A stretch of DNA of 64,000 bases from Rhodococcus sp. IEGM 1409 (lineage in GTDB: Bacteria; Actinomycetota; Actinomycetes; Mycobacteriales; Mycobacteriaceae). The stretch is taken from positions 38,840 to 102,839 of the forward strand of contig NZ_JASHKN010000016.1 in NCBI RefSeq assembly GCF_030056735.1, read 5' to 3'. Shown here one piece after another: positions 1-7,950 of the stretch (within the stretch, counting starts at the first letter, position 1; every line of letters starts with the position of its first letter). Under the pieces are notes generated by a model. That model was not told where the DNA came from and ran no database searches. It saw nothing but the letters and a program-made list of their open reading frames with translations. The translations under genes were made by a program, and so were the position numbers.

Positions 1-87
1 GACGAACTGTTCCGGGTCGACTACTTCGGACGCGGGATCGCTGTCGCCTATGCAGCCCAGCTTCGTGTGATGGGCGGTGCCGCATGA
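1..87 (+). CDS. C-terminal end of an unidentified phage protein (partial)
   Basis: An open frame runs in from the left edge and ends at TGA 85-87, leaving 28 residues (DELFRVDYFGRGIAVAYAAQ onward). The next gene starts at ATG 84, overlapping the stop by four bases, the translational coupling seen through this whole early region. Too little remains to name a family. Confidence 0.5.
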   Translation, partial: DELFRVDYFGRGIAVAYAAQLRVMGGAA

Positions 88-302
88 CCGAGTCTGACCC
101 AGCCACCACAGCGCTTTCCGACGCGCTGAACACGGCGATCCGCAGACGCGATTTTGTCGCCATCCTGATCAATCAGCTTCAGAAGGTTTGGGAAGCTGAG
201 AACCGCAAGATCGTCCGCACTCAACACTTGATCGCGCTCGCGAAGTGTCGACACCCAAGTGGGCGCGGGCGATTCTCGAATCCCACTGCACCGCAAAAGT
301 AA
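84..302 (+). CDS. Small phage protein of unknown function, 72 aa
   Basis: ATG 84 overlaps the previous stop (ATGA). The product has a helical N-terminal half with alternating acidic and basic residues and a basic tail (KCRHPSGRGRFSNPTAPQK). No signal peptide, membrane segment or recognisable motif is present. The overlap supports its being real, but the low-complexity tail leaves some doubt. Confidence 0.5.
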   Translation: MTESDPATTALSDALNTAIRRRDFVAILINQLQKVWEAENRKIVRTQHLIALAKCRHPSGRGRFSNPTAPQK

Positions 303-353
303 ACGTCCCTCCGCTGCCTCTGTCTGGTACCGGGCAGTTGGCGCAGGGATATC

Positions 354-393
354 GGGGCGGGCACCGGCCTCACGGGCCCCTGGTGCCCGCCCC
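354..393. repeat. Perfect 12-bp inverted repeat in an early intergenic gap
   Basis: GGGGCGGGCACC at 354-365 is the exact reverse complement of 382-393, with a 16-nt loop. It lies in the only sizeable gap (303-435) among the first early genes. No T-run follows, so a simple intrinsic terminator is unlikely. An RNA structure or processing site before the gene at 436 is the best reading. Confidence 0.6.
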
Positions 394-435
394 TCCCGTA
401 CCTACAGCAAATCCATCACACGAAAGAAGTCAACG

Positions 436-612
436 ATGATCGTTGCAACTGAGAACCGCACCGCCGCAACCGTCTCCACCGCCTCGGTCCCTGCCGTGGC
501 AGGCCACCGACTGGCCCGAGACGAGATCACCGGCACCGTGCGGGTGCGACCGTCCTCTGTCCAGTTCGCCGGCCGACACCGCCGCGCGTCGAGGTTCTTC
601 GGCCGCCGCTGA
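436..612 (+). CDS. Small basic phage protein, 58 aa
   Basis: The start at ATG 436 is chosen because CGAAAGAAG lies just upstream and because 303-435 shows no coding character. The protein starts MIVATENRTAATVSTASVPA, has a central segment DEITGTVRVRPSSVQFAG, and ends in a strongly basic tail (HRRASRFFGRR) suggesting nucleic-acid contact. The stop overlaps the next start by one base (TGATG). Family unknown. Confidence 0.5.
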   Translation: MIVATENRTAATVSTASVPAVAGHRLARDEITGTVRVRPSSVQFAGRHRRASRFFGRR

Positions 613-1064
613 TGAGTCCGACCGAGGCGACGACCGCAACGGACCTCTGCGAACGGCACCCGCACCGACACGAACCGTGTATCGACTGCGACTTCCCTGC
701 CAGCGAATCAACCGGCGGAAGAACACTTTCCGCCAAAGCGAAACAACTGATCCTCAAACGCTCGACCGGGCACTGCGAAATCAGCGTCATGTGTCAAGGC
801 AACTGGGCCAACCGATTCCACATCAGAATCGCCGAAATACCTGACAACACCACGATCGACACCCCCGCAGCTGGACTGCACATCTGCGACCGCTGCGAAT
901 GGTGGATCGACGTCGCAGGAAAGAACGCAACCAAACAAATGGGCCTGCAGCTCGGCCCCGAACTCCCACCGAAGGACACACCCGTCACCTGGCGAGGCGT
1001 ACCTGTCTGGCTCTTCGACGACGGAGACCTCGAACCCGTAACCGCCCGAAAGGAACACCCGTGA
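612..1064 (+). CDS. HNH-like zinc-binding phage protein, 150 aa
   Basis: The N-terminus has Cys/His clusters (CERHPHRHEPCIDC). A central part resembles an HNH fold: R-S-T-G-H-C-E near residue 52, then HIRIAEIPD, then LHICDRCEWWID with a C-x2-C pair. The second His of a canonical HH is not obvious, so it may be a structural zinc finger related to HNH rather than an active nuclease. It overlaps both neighbours by 1-4 bases within the early operon. Confidence 0.55.
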   Translation: MSPTEATTATDLCERHPHRHEPCIDCDFPASESTGGRTLSAKAKQLILKRSTGHCEISVMCQGNWANRFHIRIAEIPDNTTIDTPAAGLHICDRCEWWIDVAGKNATKQMGLQLGPELPPKDTPVTWRGVPVWLFDDGDLEPVTARKEHP

Positions 1065-1258
1065 CCTCACGACGACGAATGTGCCCCGGCAAATGCCGAC
1101 AGTCGATCCACAGGAGCCGCTTCGCGTGCGCCGACTGCTTCGACAAACTGCCCGACCACCTCCGCCGGCCGATCCTCGCGACGATGGGCAAGCCCGACTC
1201 CCGAACCAAACGAGTCGCCCGCGAAAACGGCGCAGAGTACCTCGGACAGAGGCGCTGA
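1061..1258 (+). CDS. Small zinc-ribbon protein, 65 aa
   Basis: GTG 1061 overlaps the previous stop at 1062-1064; ATG 1079 is an alternative start. The core reads CPGKCRQSIHRSRFACADCF, two C-x3-C/C-x2-C pairs set to bind one zinc, followed by a basic helix (DKLPDHLRRPI). Such single-ribbon proteins are common in actinophage early regions and their targets are mostly unknown. The stop overlaps the next ATG by one base. Confidence 0.6.
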   Translation: MTSRRRMCPGKCRQSIHRSRFACADCFDKLPDHLRRPILATMGKPDSRTKRVARENGAEYLGQRR

Positions 1259-1527
1259 TGACCATCATCCACATCGACGCCGACGAACCCACGGACGACG
1301 ATCTGCGAGCTCTGAGCACCGCACTCGGCTCGCAGCTGATGATCCTGCGGTTCCCGCCTGACCGGACGCTCCCGTGGTGCTCGAACGACGAACTCGCCGC
1401 AGTCTCTGTCGAAGACGGGGACATCGTCGTCCACACCGCCGGGCCGCTGCCCGTACTGACCGCGATGGAACTCGCGGCCGCACTCGGCTCAGCATCGGCC
1501 GACCTGCTCGCACCCGGACCGACCTGA
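1258..1527 (+). CDS. Acidic phage protein of unknown function, 89 aa
   Basis: ATG 1258 shares its A with the upstream TGA. The sequence MTIIHIDADEPTDDDLRALS is acidic and predicts an alpha/beta fold; a later stretch (VEDGDIVVHTAGPLPVLTAM) looks like a strand pair then a helix. No catalytic motif was recognised. Its stop overlaps the next start by one base. Confidence 0.55.
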   Translation: MTIIHIDADEPTDDDLRALSTALGSQLMILRFPPDRTLPWCSNDELAAVSVEDGDIVVHTAGPLPVLTAMELAAALGSASADLLAPGPT

Positions 1528-1850
1528 TGGCCGCGAACTGCAAGGACTGCGGCTCGGAAATCCGCTGGTTTCAACCGATGCGTCCCGACGGAAAACCGAT
1601 GCCCGTCGATGTCTCACCCGACCCGGACGAGGGCACCATCCGCCGCCACATCTCCGGACCGTCGGACAAGACGATCCTGCGCGGTGAAGCCCTCAAAGGT
1701 GACGCACTCATCCGAGCCCGCGCCGACGGCGAGCGTCTCTGGATGCATCACGGAGCCACCTGCAGTGAACAGAAACCGTTCAACCCGAAGCCTGCCGGCC
1801 TTTCGCTCAACCTCCCGCCCGCCCGCCCGTCACGACGGAGATTCCGATGA
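1527..1850 (+). CDS. Zinc-ribbon phage protein, 107 aa
   Basis: ATG 1527 overlaps the preceding TGA. The N-terminus, MAANCKDCGSEIRWFQPMRP, has a C-x2-C knuckle, and a distant H-H-G-A-T-C near residue 76 could supply the other zinc ligands. The tail is proline- and arginine-rich. The gene ends four bases inside the ParB-like gene, implying co-translation. Function unknown. Confidence 0.6.
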   Translation: MAANCKDCGSEIRWFQPMRPDGKPMPVDVSPDPDEGTIRRHISGPSDKTILRGEALKGDALIRARADGERLWMHHGATCSEQKPFNPKPAGLSLNLPPARPSRRRFR

Positions 1851-3244
1851 CCACCGCAACCCCAGAGGTAGTCGAGCTGGCGCTCGACGTCGTCAAACCG
1901 CACCCACACAACGCGCGACGAGTGCTGCGAGGCATTCCGGCGCTTGCGGACTCGATCAAAGAGAACAGTCTACTGCAGTCGTGCGTCGTCGCTCCTATCG
2001 CGGACGGCGGGTACCTCCTCATCGCAGGGCATCGCCGTCATGCCGCACTGACGTACGCGAAGCTGCCGACCATTCGATGCGAGATCCGCTGGGACCTCGA
2101 CACCGAAATCAAGCAACGCCGCGCAATGCTCGCCGAGAACTTGCAGCGAGATGACTTCAACGAAGTCGAAGAGGGCGACGCGTACCAGGGATTGCTCGAC
2201 CTCGGTGTCGGCCCGGCCGCGATCTCGAAAGCCTCCGGACGTCCACAGAAGGTGATCCGCGATCGGGCGAAGCTCGCGTCCGCTCCGGAACACATCCGGG
2301 CCGGCGTCATCACCCGTGACATCACTCTCGAGCAAGCGGTCACGATGCAACGCTACGAGAAGTCGCCCGAGATCTACGCAGACCTCGAACGCGCACTGGG
2401 AACGGTCAACTGGAAGTTCGCCGTCGAACGCGCAAAGGAAACCGACGCCCGCACCAAGGCGCGAGCAAAGATCCGTAAGGCGCTCGTCGCTGAGGGCGTC
2501 CGCGTGTTCGAAAACAATGCCGCACTCACGAAGTGGTTGATCGCCGAGCAGAAGGCGCGCGGTGTCCAGCTGTGGTCCCAGATACTCGACGACCGGCCGG
2601 ACGACGCGGCGTCGAGCCCCGACGTGGCTGCCACGTTCGGATACAACAGCACCGAGCTTTTGTGGGAACGACTCGCCCCCATCGAAAGCGTCGACGTGCC
2701 GGCGCACCCCGCCGACCCAACCGCGGACTCGGCCGATGCCCGCGCAGCCGAACGTGAAGCCGCAGCAGCCGAACGCGAGCAGCTCGCGGCCGACCTGTCG
2801 ACCTCCGCAACCGTCCGCATAGAGCACCTGGCTCTCGTCGTCAAAGAAGGCTCCGACGACATCGCACAACAGTGCATGCTCGCCGCCTACACCGAACAGA
2901 TCGACGAATCCGACATCGCGGTCCTCGCGTACGTCGCCCGACTCCTCAACATCGGCGCACCGACCGAACCCGGCGCCACAAACGCCGAATGGGACGCCGT
3001 CGTCGAAGGCATCCTGACCGCCGTCGCGAAATACACCACAGCACAACTCGCGATCCTGCTCCGAATCACCGAATCAGCAAGCCTCGACGAAAACCTCACC
3101 GACCCCGAGCACTGGCACCCGACGCATTACCGCCGCAAAGCCCTCGACCGCTGGCGCGACGAACTCGGCACCACCTTCGGCTACGAATGGTCCGACGTCG
3201 AAGCCGAACTCCTCACCGCCCTCGCCGAAGCAGGCGCTGAGTAA
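1847..3244 (+). CDS. ParB/Spo0J-like DNA-binding protein
   Basis: The 465-residue product has a ParB N-terminal domain: the box-II-like motif GHRRHAAL at 61-68 (GERRxRA in chromosomal ParB) and ENLQRDDFNEVEEG at 97-110, the usual link to the HTH. An HTH follows (VGPAAISKASGRPQKVI, about 121-137). The rest is helical and unusually long. ParB-family proteins bind parS-like DNA and many are CTPases. No parA lies nearby, so a phage regulatory or replication-linked role is more likely than partition. ATGA coupling fixes the start. Confidence 0.85.
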   Translation: MTTATPEVVELALDVVKPHPHNARRVLRGIPALADSIKENSLLQSCVVAPIADGGYLLIAGHRRHAALTYAKLPTIRCEIRWDLDTEIKQRRAMLAENLQRDDFNEVEEGDAYQGLLDLGVGPAAISKASGRPQKVIRDRAKLASAPEHIRAGVITRDITLEQAVTMQRYEKSPEIYADLERALGTVNWKFAVERAKETDARTKARAKIRKALVAEGVRVFENNAALTKWLIAEQKARGVQLWSQILDDRPDDAASSPDVAATFGYNSTELLWERLAPIESVDVPAHPADPTADSADARAAEREAAAAEREQLAADLSTSATVRIEHLALVVKEGSDDIAQQCMLAAYTEQIDESDIAVLAYVARLLNIGAPTEPGATNAEWDAVVEGILTAVAKYTTAQLAILLRITESASLDENLTDPEHWHPTHYRRKALDRWRDELGTTFGYEWSDVEAELLTALAEAGAE

Positions 3245-3246
3245 CC

Positions 3247-3402
3247 GTGGCCACCGCCCGCATGGCCGACGAATGGTGGGGCAACCTGCCCGACACCGAC
3301 CGACTCAGGATCTACGGCTGGCTCGGACCGAAAGAACCGACCCACCCGCCCGTCGAAGGCCAATACGAAATCCCCCTACCCACCACACGAAAAGGGAGGT
3401 GA
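3247..3402 (+). CDS. Small phage protein, 51 aa
   Basis: GTG 3247 lies two bases after the ParB-like stop; ATG 3262 is an alternative. The peptide contains MADEWWGNLPDTDRLRIYGW and ends TTRKGR. It fills the gap between two clear genes, and its last codons overlap the Shine-Dalgarno (GGGAGGTG) of the next gene. No family recognised. Confidence 0.55.
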   Translation: MATARMADEWWGNLPDTDRLRIYGWLGPKEPTHPPVEGQYEIPLPTTRKGR

Positions 3403-3406
3403 ACCC

Positions 3407-4129
3407 ATGACACGAATCCTCGTCGAAACCAACGACTTCCGCGCCGCACTCATCTCGACCGTCGCCCACGCGTCGAACGGAAAGTACTATCCCTTCCTCT
3501 CGCGAGTCCGCCTCGACATCGGCCCCGTCAACATCAACGTCCTCGCAACCGACAACCAAACCGTCGGCTGGGCACTCGTCTCCGTCGTCAGCCACGTCGA
3601 ACCGGAACTCGAAATCATCGACATCGGAGTCGCCGACGTCGAGAAAATCCTCACAGTCTTCAAAGGCGGCCGCACCAAAGGCGACGAACCCGAACACACA
3701 CTCTGCATCGAAACGACCGAACAAGAAATCACGATCACCGACGCATCCGGACTCTTCGACGGCGAAGAATCACTGACCGTCCTGCGACTGCCGGAAGAGG
3801 AGAAATTCCCCGACATCCCAGCGACATTCGCGCACGCCCAACACTCACCGCTACGCAAAGTCGACTGGCTGCTCGTCGGTGACTCACTGATCCGCAAGTT
3901 CCACGCCGCCGCCGCCTGCTACCGCGAACCGTTCACCTTCGAAACAGTCCGCACGTCCAGCTCGATCATCGTCCGCTGCGGCGAATCATTCATCGGCCGA
4001 ATGCCGCAACCCGACCTACGCCCCGTCGTCAAAGAAGAACTCGCCCGACACCGGGCCGGATGGGACGCCCGAATCCCCACACCCGCCGAAGTCGAAGCCA
4101 AACAAAAAGAACAGGACACCGCGAAATGA
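3407..4129 (+). CDS. Possible DnaN-like sliding clamp protein of phage
   Basis: This 240-residue protein starts at ATG 3407 behind a strong GGGAGGTGAACCC. The N-terminus (ETNDFRAALISTVAHAS) then L-S-R-V-R-L and N-V-L-A-T-D-N, with later D-V-E-K-I-L-T-V-F-K, follows the order of beta-clamp repeat elements, and actinophages do encode short clamps of this size. If correct it would tether a polymerase during phage replication. No polymerase gene is in view. The call rests on pattern only; an unrelated phage beta-rich protein is possible. Confidence 0.45.
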   Translation: MTRILVETNDFRAALISTVAHASNGKYYPFLSRVRLDIGPVNINVLATDNQTVGWALVSVVSHVEPELEIIDIGVADVEKILTVFKGGRTKGDEPEHTLCIETTEQEITITDASGLFDGEESLTVLRLPEEEKFPDIPATFAHAQHSPLRKVDWLLVGDSLIRKFHAAAACYREPFTFETVRTSSSIIVRCGESFIGRMPQPDLRPVVKEELARHRAGWDARIPTPAEVEAKQKEQDTAK

Positions 4130-5385
4130 CAACCGAGACAACACCCGACGCTGCCCCAAACAACTCCTGCGACAAATCCTGCGAACAGCAAGGTGGCCGC
4201 ATCCTCAACGGACTGATAGATACCGCAGAGAGCTGGATCCTCACCGCCGAACAGGTGGAAGACGTGCAGGCAGCACGAGAAGCGTTGCGGGGGTATCGCA
4301 ACTTCGATGGGTATGCCCGGTCGCACGTCAATCGGCTCATCAAAGCGGTCGACGCCCTGTTCCCGGCAACCGAACCCGCCGACGAAGTGAAGTTTGATCT
4401 CCCCGAAGGCCGACCGTGGGACAAAAAATGCACCACGGACGGCGATTGCGGTGCGGCACATCATCTCGACTTCTGCTACAACGCACCCACTCCCGCCCCT
4501 GCCGAATCCGCCGAGGAAGAGACGAAAGCTGACAGGCCGAGGAAGTTCCGGAAGAAGCCCGTCGAGGTCGAAGCGATTCGTCTCGACAACCACACCACAC
4601 CTGAGCGAGTCGCTCGATGGTGCGGAGGCAGAGTGGCAACCCCGACAGTTGGCACAGGATGCCCGATCGTCATCGAGATAGACACCCTCGAAGGGGTGAT
4701 GACCGCGCATCCGGGCGACTGGATCATCAAGGGCACGCAGGGCGAGTTCTACCCATGCAAGCCCGCGCCATTTGCGGACACGTTTGAGCCCGCCTCCTTG
4801 CCGGTTGTCCCTGCCCCCACCGAAACCGGACCGTGGCCGAGCGCCGCTGACGTGCCGGATGGCGTGAAGTTCGTGTCCAAGGGCCGCGAGGGTGGGCACT
4901 CAATCTGGTTGCGCTGCGGCAAAGGCAGTACCGAATACGCGGACCTAAACAACCCGATGCCGCTGACCGTCAAGGGCTATCAGATCTGGGACGTGTCAGC
5001 GGTGAATGACCTCGCCCCGTTCGTTGCGGCCGAGGAGGGGACGAAAGCGGAGGCGCCGTGCACGGGCGGTGGGGACATGCATCCGTGCGTACTCCCCGCT
5101 AGACATGCCGGCGTCCACACCGACAGTAGAGGTCTCAGGTGGAACAACCCTGCCTCCTCGCCGGTTGTTCCTGTCCCCACCCAAACCGGAGCGTGGCCGC
5201 GTTTGAACGCGGTTCCCGAGAATGTCGAGTTCCGTGGCACATTCGGGGATGGAGGCCACACCGAAACCGTGTGGATTAAACGCGACGGCGTTATCTGGCA
5301 CTCCCGTCCAGGGAAGTCGGTTAAGGAGACCTACAGAATTGGTCACCTCGCACCCTTTGTTCCGGCAAAGGGGGACGACGCGTGA
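4126..5385 (+). CDS. Modular early phage protein with a PGDWIIKG domain and repeated linker
   Basis: From ATG 4126 (overlapping the previous stop) the product has 419 residues. A helical N-terminus is followed by a widespread phage domain: RKFRKKPVEVEAIRL, then GVMTAHPGDWIIKGTQGEFY and PCKPAPFADTFEP. Two related C-terminal modules follow, each introduced by S-x-P-V-V-P-x-P-T-x-T-G and W-P and ending near L-A-P-F-V. The DNA of the linker is nearly repeated (4792-4839 and 5152-5199). Function of the PGDW domain is unknown to me. Confidence 0.65.
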   Translation: MTTETTPDAAPNNSCDKSCEQQGGRILNGLIDTAESWILTAEQVEDVQAAREALRGYRNFDGYARSHVNRLIKAVDALFPATEPADEVKFDLPEGRPWDKKCTTDGDCGAAHHLDFCYNAPTPAPAESAEEETKADRPRKFRKKPVEVEAIRLDNHTTPERVARWCGGRVATPTVGTGCPIVIEIDTLEGVMTAHPGDWIIKGTQGEFYPCKPAPFADTFEPASLPVVPAPTETGPWPSAADVPDGVKFVSKGREGGHSIWLRCGKGSTEYADLNNPMPLTVKGYQIWDVSAVNDLAPFVAAEEGTKAEAPCTGGGDMHPCVLPARHAGVHTDSRGLRWNNPASSPVVPVPTQTGAWPRLNAVPENVEFRGTFGDGGHTETVWIKRDGVIWHSRPGKSVKETYRIGHLAPFVPAKGDDA

Positions 5386-5696
5386 GCGAAACTAGTGTCG
5401 CGGCACCACGATCGGGCAGCTGGTCGCTCCCAGAAACCGAACTCGGCCGCAACAACACCCCAATCCGCCCGACAGGCGTTCGATTGCTTCGCACACGGCT
5501 CTCGGTAAGGAACGGGACCATTCGGCCCGTCGTCGACGAGATCCCATGCAAGGTCATCTACGCCGGCCGCGACGCCGACGCGATCGACTGGTGGGTTGTC
5601 CGCACCGTCACCGACGAATGGATACTGCCGACCGACCAAATCGTCTGCAATTTCATGCCGGCCACCGCGCGACTGTCCAACGCAGGTGCGCGATGA
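5382..5696 (+). CDS. Phage protein of unknown function, 104 aa
   Basis: GTG 5382 overlaps the upstream TGA. The middle and C-terminal parts look beta-rich (IPCKVIYAGRDADAIDWWVV, then W-I-L-P-T-D-Q-I-V). No cysteine cluster, membrane segment or catalytic motif is visible. It is coupled to the small membrane protein gene by an ATGA overlap at 5693. Confidence 0.55.
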   Translation: MSETSVAAPRSGSWSLPETELGRNNTPIRPTGVRLLRTRLSVRNGTIRPVVDEIPCKVIYAGRDADAIDWWVVRTVTDEWILPTDQIVCNFMPATARLSNAGAR

Positions 5697-5800
5697 ACGC
5701 AGCAGTCACCGGAATTGCCGCGATCGTCGTCGTCGCAGTACTCATCACCATCGGAACCATCGCCCGCATGATCGGCAAGGGCATCGGAGGCACCGAATGA
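5693..5800 (+). CDS. Single-pass small membrane protein, 35 aa
   Basis: ATG 5693 overlaps the previous stop by four bases. The peptide MNAAVTGIAAIVVVAVLITI is one hydrophobic helix followed by a short basic tail (GTIARMIGKGIGGTE). The conserved overlap on both sides is the main support. Small membrane peptides in phage early operons may modulate host envelope functions, but nothing here says which. Confidence 0.6.
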   Translation: MNAAVTGIAAIVVVAVLITIGTIARMIGKGIGGTE

Positions 5801-5919
5801 AAGCAACCACAAGCTACGAATGCCACTGCTGCGACAACATCGTCAAGCCAGGTGACGAAGTGTTCCTCGTTGGCGGCGACCTCCGCTGCACGGAATGCGT
5901 GAAGCGAGTGACGGACTAA
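5797..5919 (+). CDS. Zinc-finger micro-protein, 40 aa
   Basis: ATG 5797 sits in an ATGA overlap with the previous gene. The sequence has C-H-C-C near residue 9 and C-T-E-C near residue 32, forming one treble-clef-like zinc site around V-K-P-G-D-E-V-F-L-V-G-G. The fold recalls a rubredoxin or LIM-type knuckle. Partner unknown. Confidence 0.6.
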   Translation: MKATTSYECHCCDNIVKPGDEVFLVGGDLRCTECVKRVTD

Positions 5920-6369
5920 ATGGTTTGGATTCGCATAGTTCTCATCTGCGTCGTTATTGCCATGATCGTTTGGGCGTTAATGGAATTCAGCGTTCAGGTG
6001 ACTCGTGAGCCGATTACCGAGGCTGAAGTCTACGAGGCCATGACTGGACGAAAGCGGCCCAGCGAAGCGACGGCACTCGCCACCGATCAATTCGAAGCGT
6101 GGACACATTGCCCGAGCTGTGGCGAATTCGATTGCCATGCAATGAGAGAACCGAACCCGTGGGATCCAACAGATTGGCGCTCCTGGAGCAGTGGGCGAGC
6201 TGAATGGCTTGAACGCCACCGGTCGACGACAACGATCACGGCATGGGGCGGTCACGCGTCCAGGTGGGTTGACAGTACGCCCGAGTATCCGATCACTGAG
6301 CCAGTCAATGAGTCCCGGTACGCAACGATCCGAATCTGCAGGTGCGGCAAAGAATGGGGGCAGAAATGA
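5920..6369 (+). CDS. Membrane-anchored zinc-binding phage protein, 149 aa
   Basis: ATG 5920 directly abuts the previous TAA. Residues 3-22 (WIRIVLICVVIAMIVWALME) form a membrane anchor. The soluble part has H-C-P-S-C-G-E-F-D-C-H near residue 63 and C-R-C-G near the end, suggesting a zinc site. Codon choice is less GC-biased here than in the head genes, hinting at a separate origin. Function unknown. Confidence 0.55.
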   Translation: MVWIRIVLICVVIAMIVWALMEFSVQVTREPITEAEVYEAMTGRKRPSEATALATDQFEAWTHCPSCGEFDCHAMREPNPWDPTDWRSWSSGRAEWLERHRSTTTITAWGGHASRWVDSTPEYPITEPVNESRYATIRICRCGKEWGQK

Positions 6370-7337
6370 CCGACATCATCGACGAGATCGACGCCCTGGT
6401 CGACGAGCAGCTCAGCGGCTACCACGACCGAAGTGGCTACAACTACAACGTGAATCAGCAGACTTGCTGGCACTGCGGACGGGAGTGGCATGGTCTGCAG
6501 ATCACTACACGCATGGAGGGGATGCGCCGAGTTCGGTGGTACGACGAGAACTATCGACATGCGGAGGACGACAGCCAGATCCTCTGCCCCGGATCTCATT
6601 TCATTGGTCCATGGGCAACGAAAAGCCAGCTCGCTTGGATTCGGAGCAACAACGAAAAGACTCTGAAGCTCCAAACTGATCTAACTCTCGGCAAGGTGTT
6701 TCCCGGCACGACCGTGTATGGCCCAATTCCAGATATGCCCGTCGTCGAGCTCTGGATGCGCGGCCATGCAGTCGCCGACATCTCGCCGCCGTCGATGAGC
6801 GCCTTTCGGGAGCGGTACTGGTTGGGCGTGGGCGCGCGAATCCAGGACGGTGTTCTCACGAGGGCGATAGAGCGCACAGCAGCCAGTCAAGAGGGCGTGT
6901 TCGCGCCGTACACCTACGGCGGTTTGCAAGAGCCCGACTACATGGGTGCGATCGGTCGAATTCTCGACGAGGGTAGGCCGTACAGGTACGGCGAAGACTT
7001 CTCGTTTGCGGATCGAGCGATTCCGCCCGAGATGCAGTTCCCGCGGGAATGGCCCCACCCCATGGGAGCGCTCCAACGGATTCTCGATTACCCCAACCCG
7101 TTCCTTGTCGACGCGGTCCGTAGAGCCAGATTCACGCCATTCAATGAACTCTGGACGTTGCCCGACGACCCCCTTAATGAAACCGCTCGGACTGCGGGCG
7201 TCGGCAACCCTGAACCCGATACCCGCACACCACAAGAGCACGCACTGCCTCGGCCGAGCATCACACCGCCGATGTGGGCAGTCGACGCCGGCCGACAGCG
7301 CAGAACTCGCACTAATTCCCGCAGGAGGCACCGATGA
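6366..7337 (+). CDS. Phage protein of unknown function, 323 aa
   Basis: The start at ATG 6366 is favoured by the ATGA overlap with the previous stop. The N-terminus carries C-W-H-C-G-R-E-W and a later L-C-P-G-S-H, consistent with a zinc site. The middle is rich in aromatic and proline residues, and the C-terminus is basic. It overlaps the next gene by four bases. No catalytic motif identified. Confidence 0.55.
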   Translation: MTDIIDEIDALVDEQLSGYHDRSGYNYNVNQQTCWHCGREWHGLQITTRMEGMRRVRWYDENYRHAEDDSQILCPGSHFIGPWATKSQLAWIRSNNEKTLKLQTDLTLGKVFPGTTVYGPIPDMPVVELWMRGHAVADISPPSMSAFRERYWLGVGARIQDGVLTRAIERTAASQEGVFAPYTYGGLQEPDYMGAIGRILDEGRPYRYGEDFSFADRAIPPEMQFPREWPHPMGALQRILDYPNPFLVDAVRRARFTPFNELWTLPDDPLNETARTAGVGNPEPDTRTPQEHALPRPSITPPMWAVDAGRQRRTRTNSRRRHR

Positions 7338-7789
7338 AGAGCGCTGAAGTCGACAAGGTGACGATCGACCAGTTCGAGGTCGACCAGCCGCGTACGGACG
7401 ATACGACGGAACCGTCCAGCCGTGGAACACCTGAATACTCTCGTGAGACTGAGGTTGTTCGCCGCATCATCGCGGGCACGCTCGCCGCTGACATTCGAAC
7501 CAAGCTAGGGGCGCCCTCGGACGCCGAAGTCATCGTCACCGAACGAAATCACTCTTTTGGCTACTCCACGCTCACACAGGACTGTGACTTCGAAGCCATC
7601 ATCGAATGCGCCGGTGTCTCGAAAGAGTTGTATAGCCATTGGGCGGAGTGGAACAGCCTGCCCGCGATCATCGAATGGCTGACCGAGCCCGAACCCGTGA
7701 AATCCAAACCCGTTGAACCGGTAGACGTACCAGCAGCTTTCCTGCCCCTTCGCCGGGCTGTTTTCCTCTGGTCCCCGCCGAATCTGTGA
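7334..7789 (+). CDS. Phage protein of unknown function, 151 aa
   Basis: ATG 7334 overlaps the previous stop. The N-terminal 35 residues are polar and probably flexible; the middle (about 36-110) looks like a compact helical and strand domain (VVRRIIAGTLAADIRTKLGA). The C-terminus ends in a Pro/Val-rich stretch. It is the last gene before a 157-nt gap with only very short frames. Confidence 0.5.
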   Translation: MKSAEVDKVTIDQFEVDQPRTDDTTEPSSRGTPEYSRETEVVRRIIAGTLAADIRTKLGAPSDAEVIVTERNHSFGYSTLTQDCDFEAIIECAGVSKELYSHWAEWNSLPAIIEWLTEPEPVKSKPVEPVDVPAAFLPLRRAVFLWSPPNL

Positions 7790-7896
7790 AGGCGCGTAAC
7801 AGATGGTGCCGCCAGTGAAGGGTTGCCGCGTCGCCCGCGCTCCGCCGGCCAACGTGGCCCGTTTCCGATGACTACCGAACCTTGTGAGGAATGCTA

Positions 7897-7950
7897 ATGA
7901 CGCTCTCCGCTAGTACGTTCCGACCAGCCCCGGTTGGTCCGCTGCTGTGA
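7897..7950 (+). CDS. Possible 17-residue leader peptide before the HNH gene
   Basis: ATG 7897 follows TGAGGAATGCTA and reads MTLSASTFRPAPVGPLL, ending at TGA 7948-7950, which overlaps the GTG start of the next gene. This overlap could couple translation of the downstream HNH protein to the leader. The frame is too short to judge by composition. The rest of the 7790-7946 gap shows nothing else convincing. Confidence 0.3.
   Translation: MTLSASTFRPAPVGPLL

Noticed and set aside
245..439. 64-residue frame between the 72-aa and 58-aa early genes
   Set aside because: It crosses the 12-bp hairpin, has no ribosome site and encodes Pro/Gly-rich low-complexity sequence.
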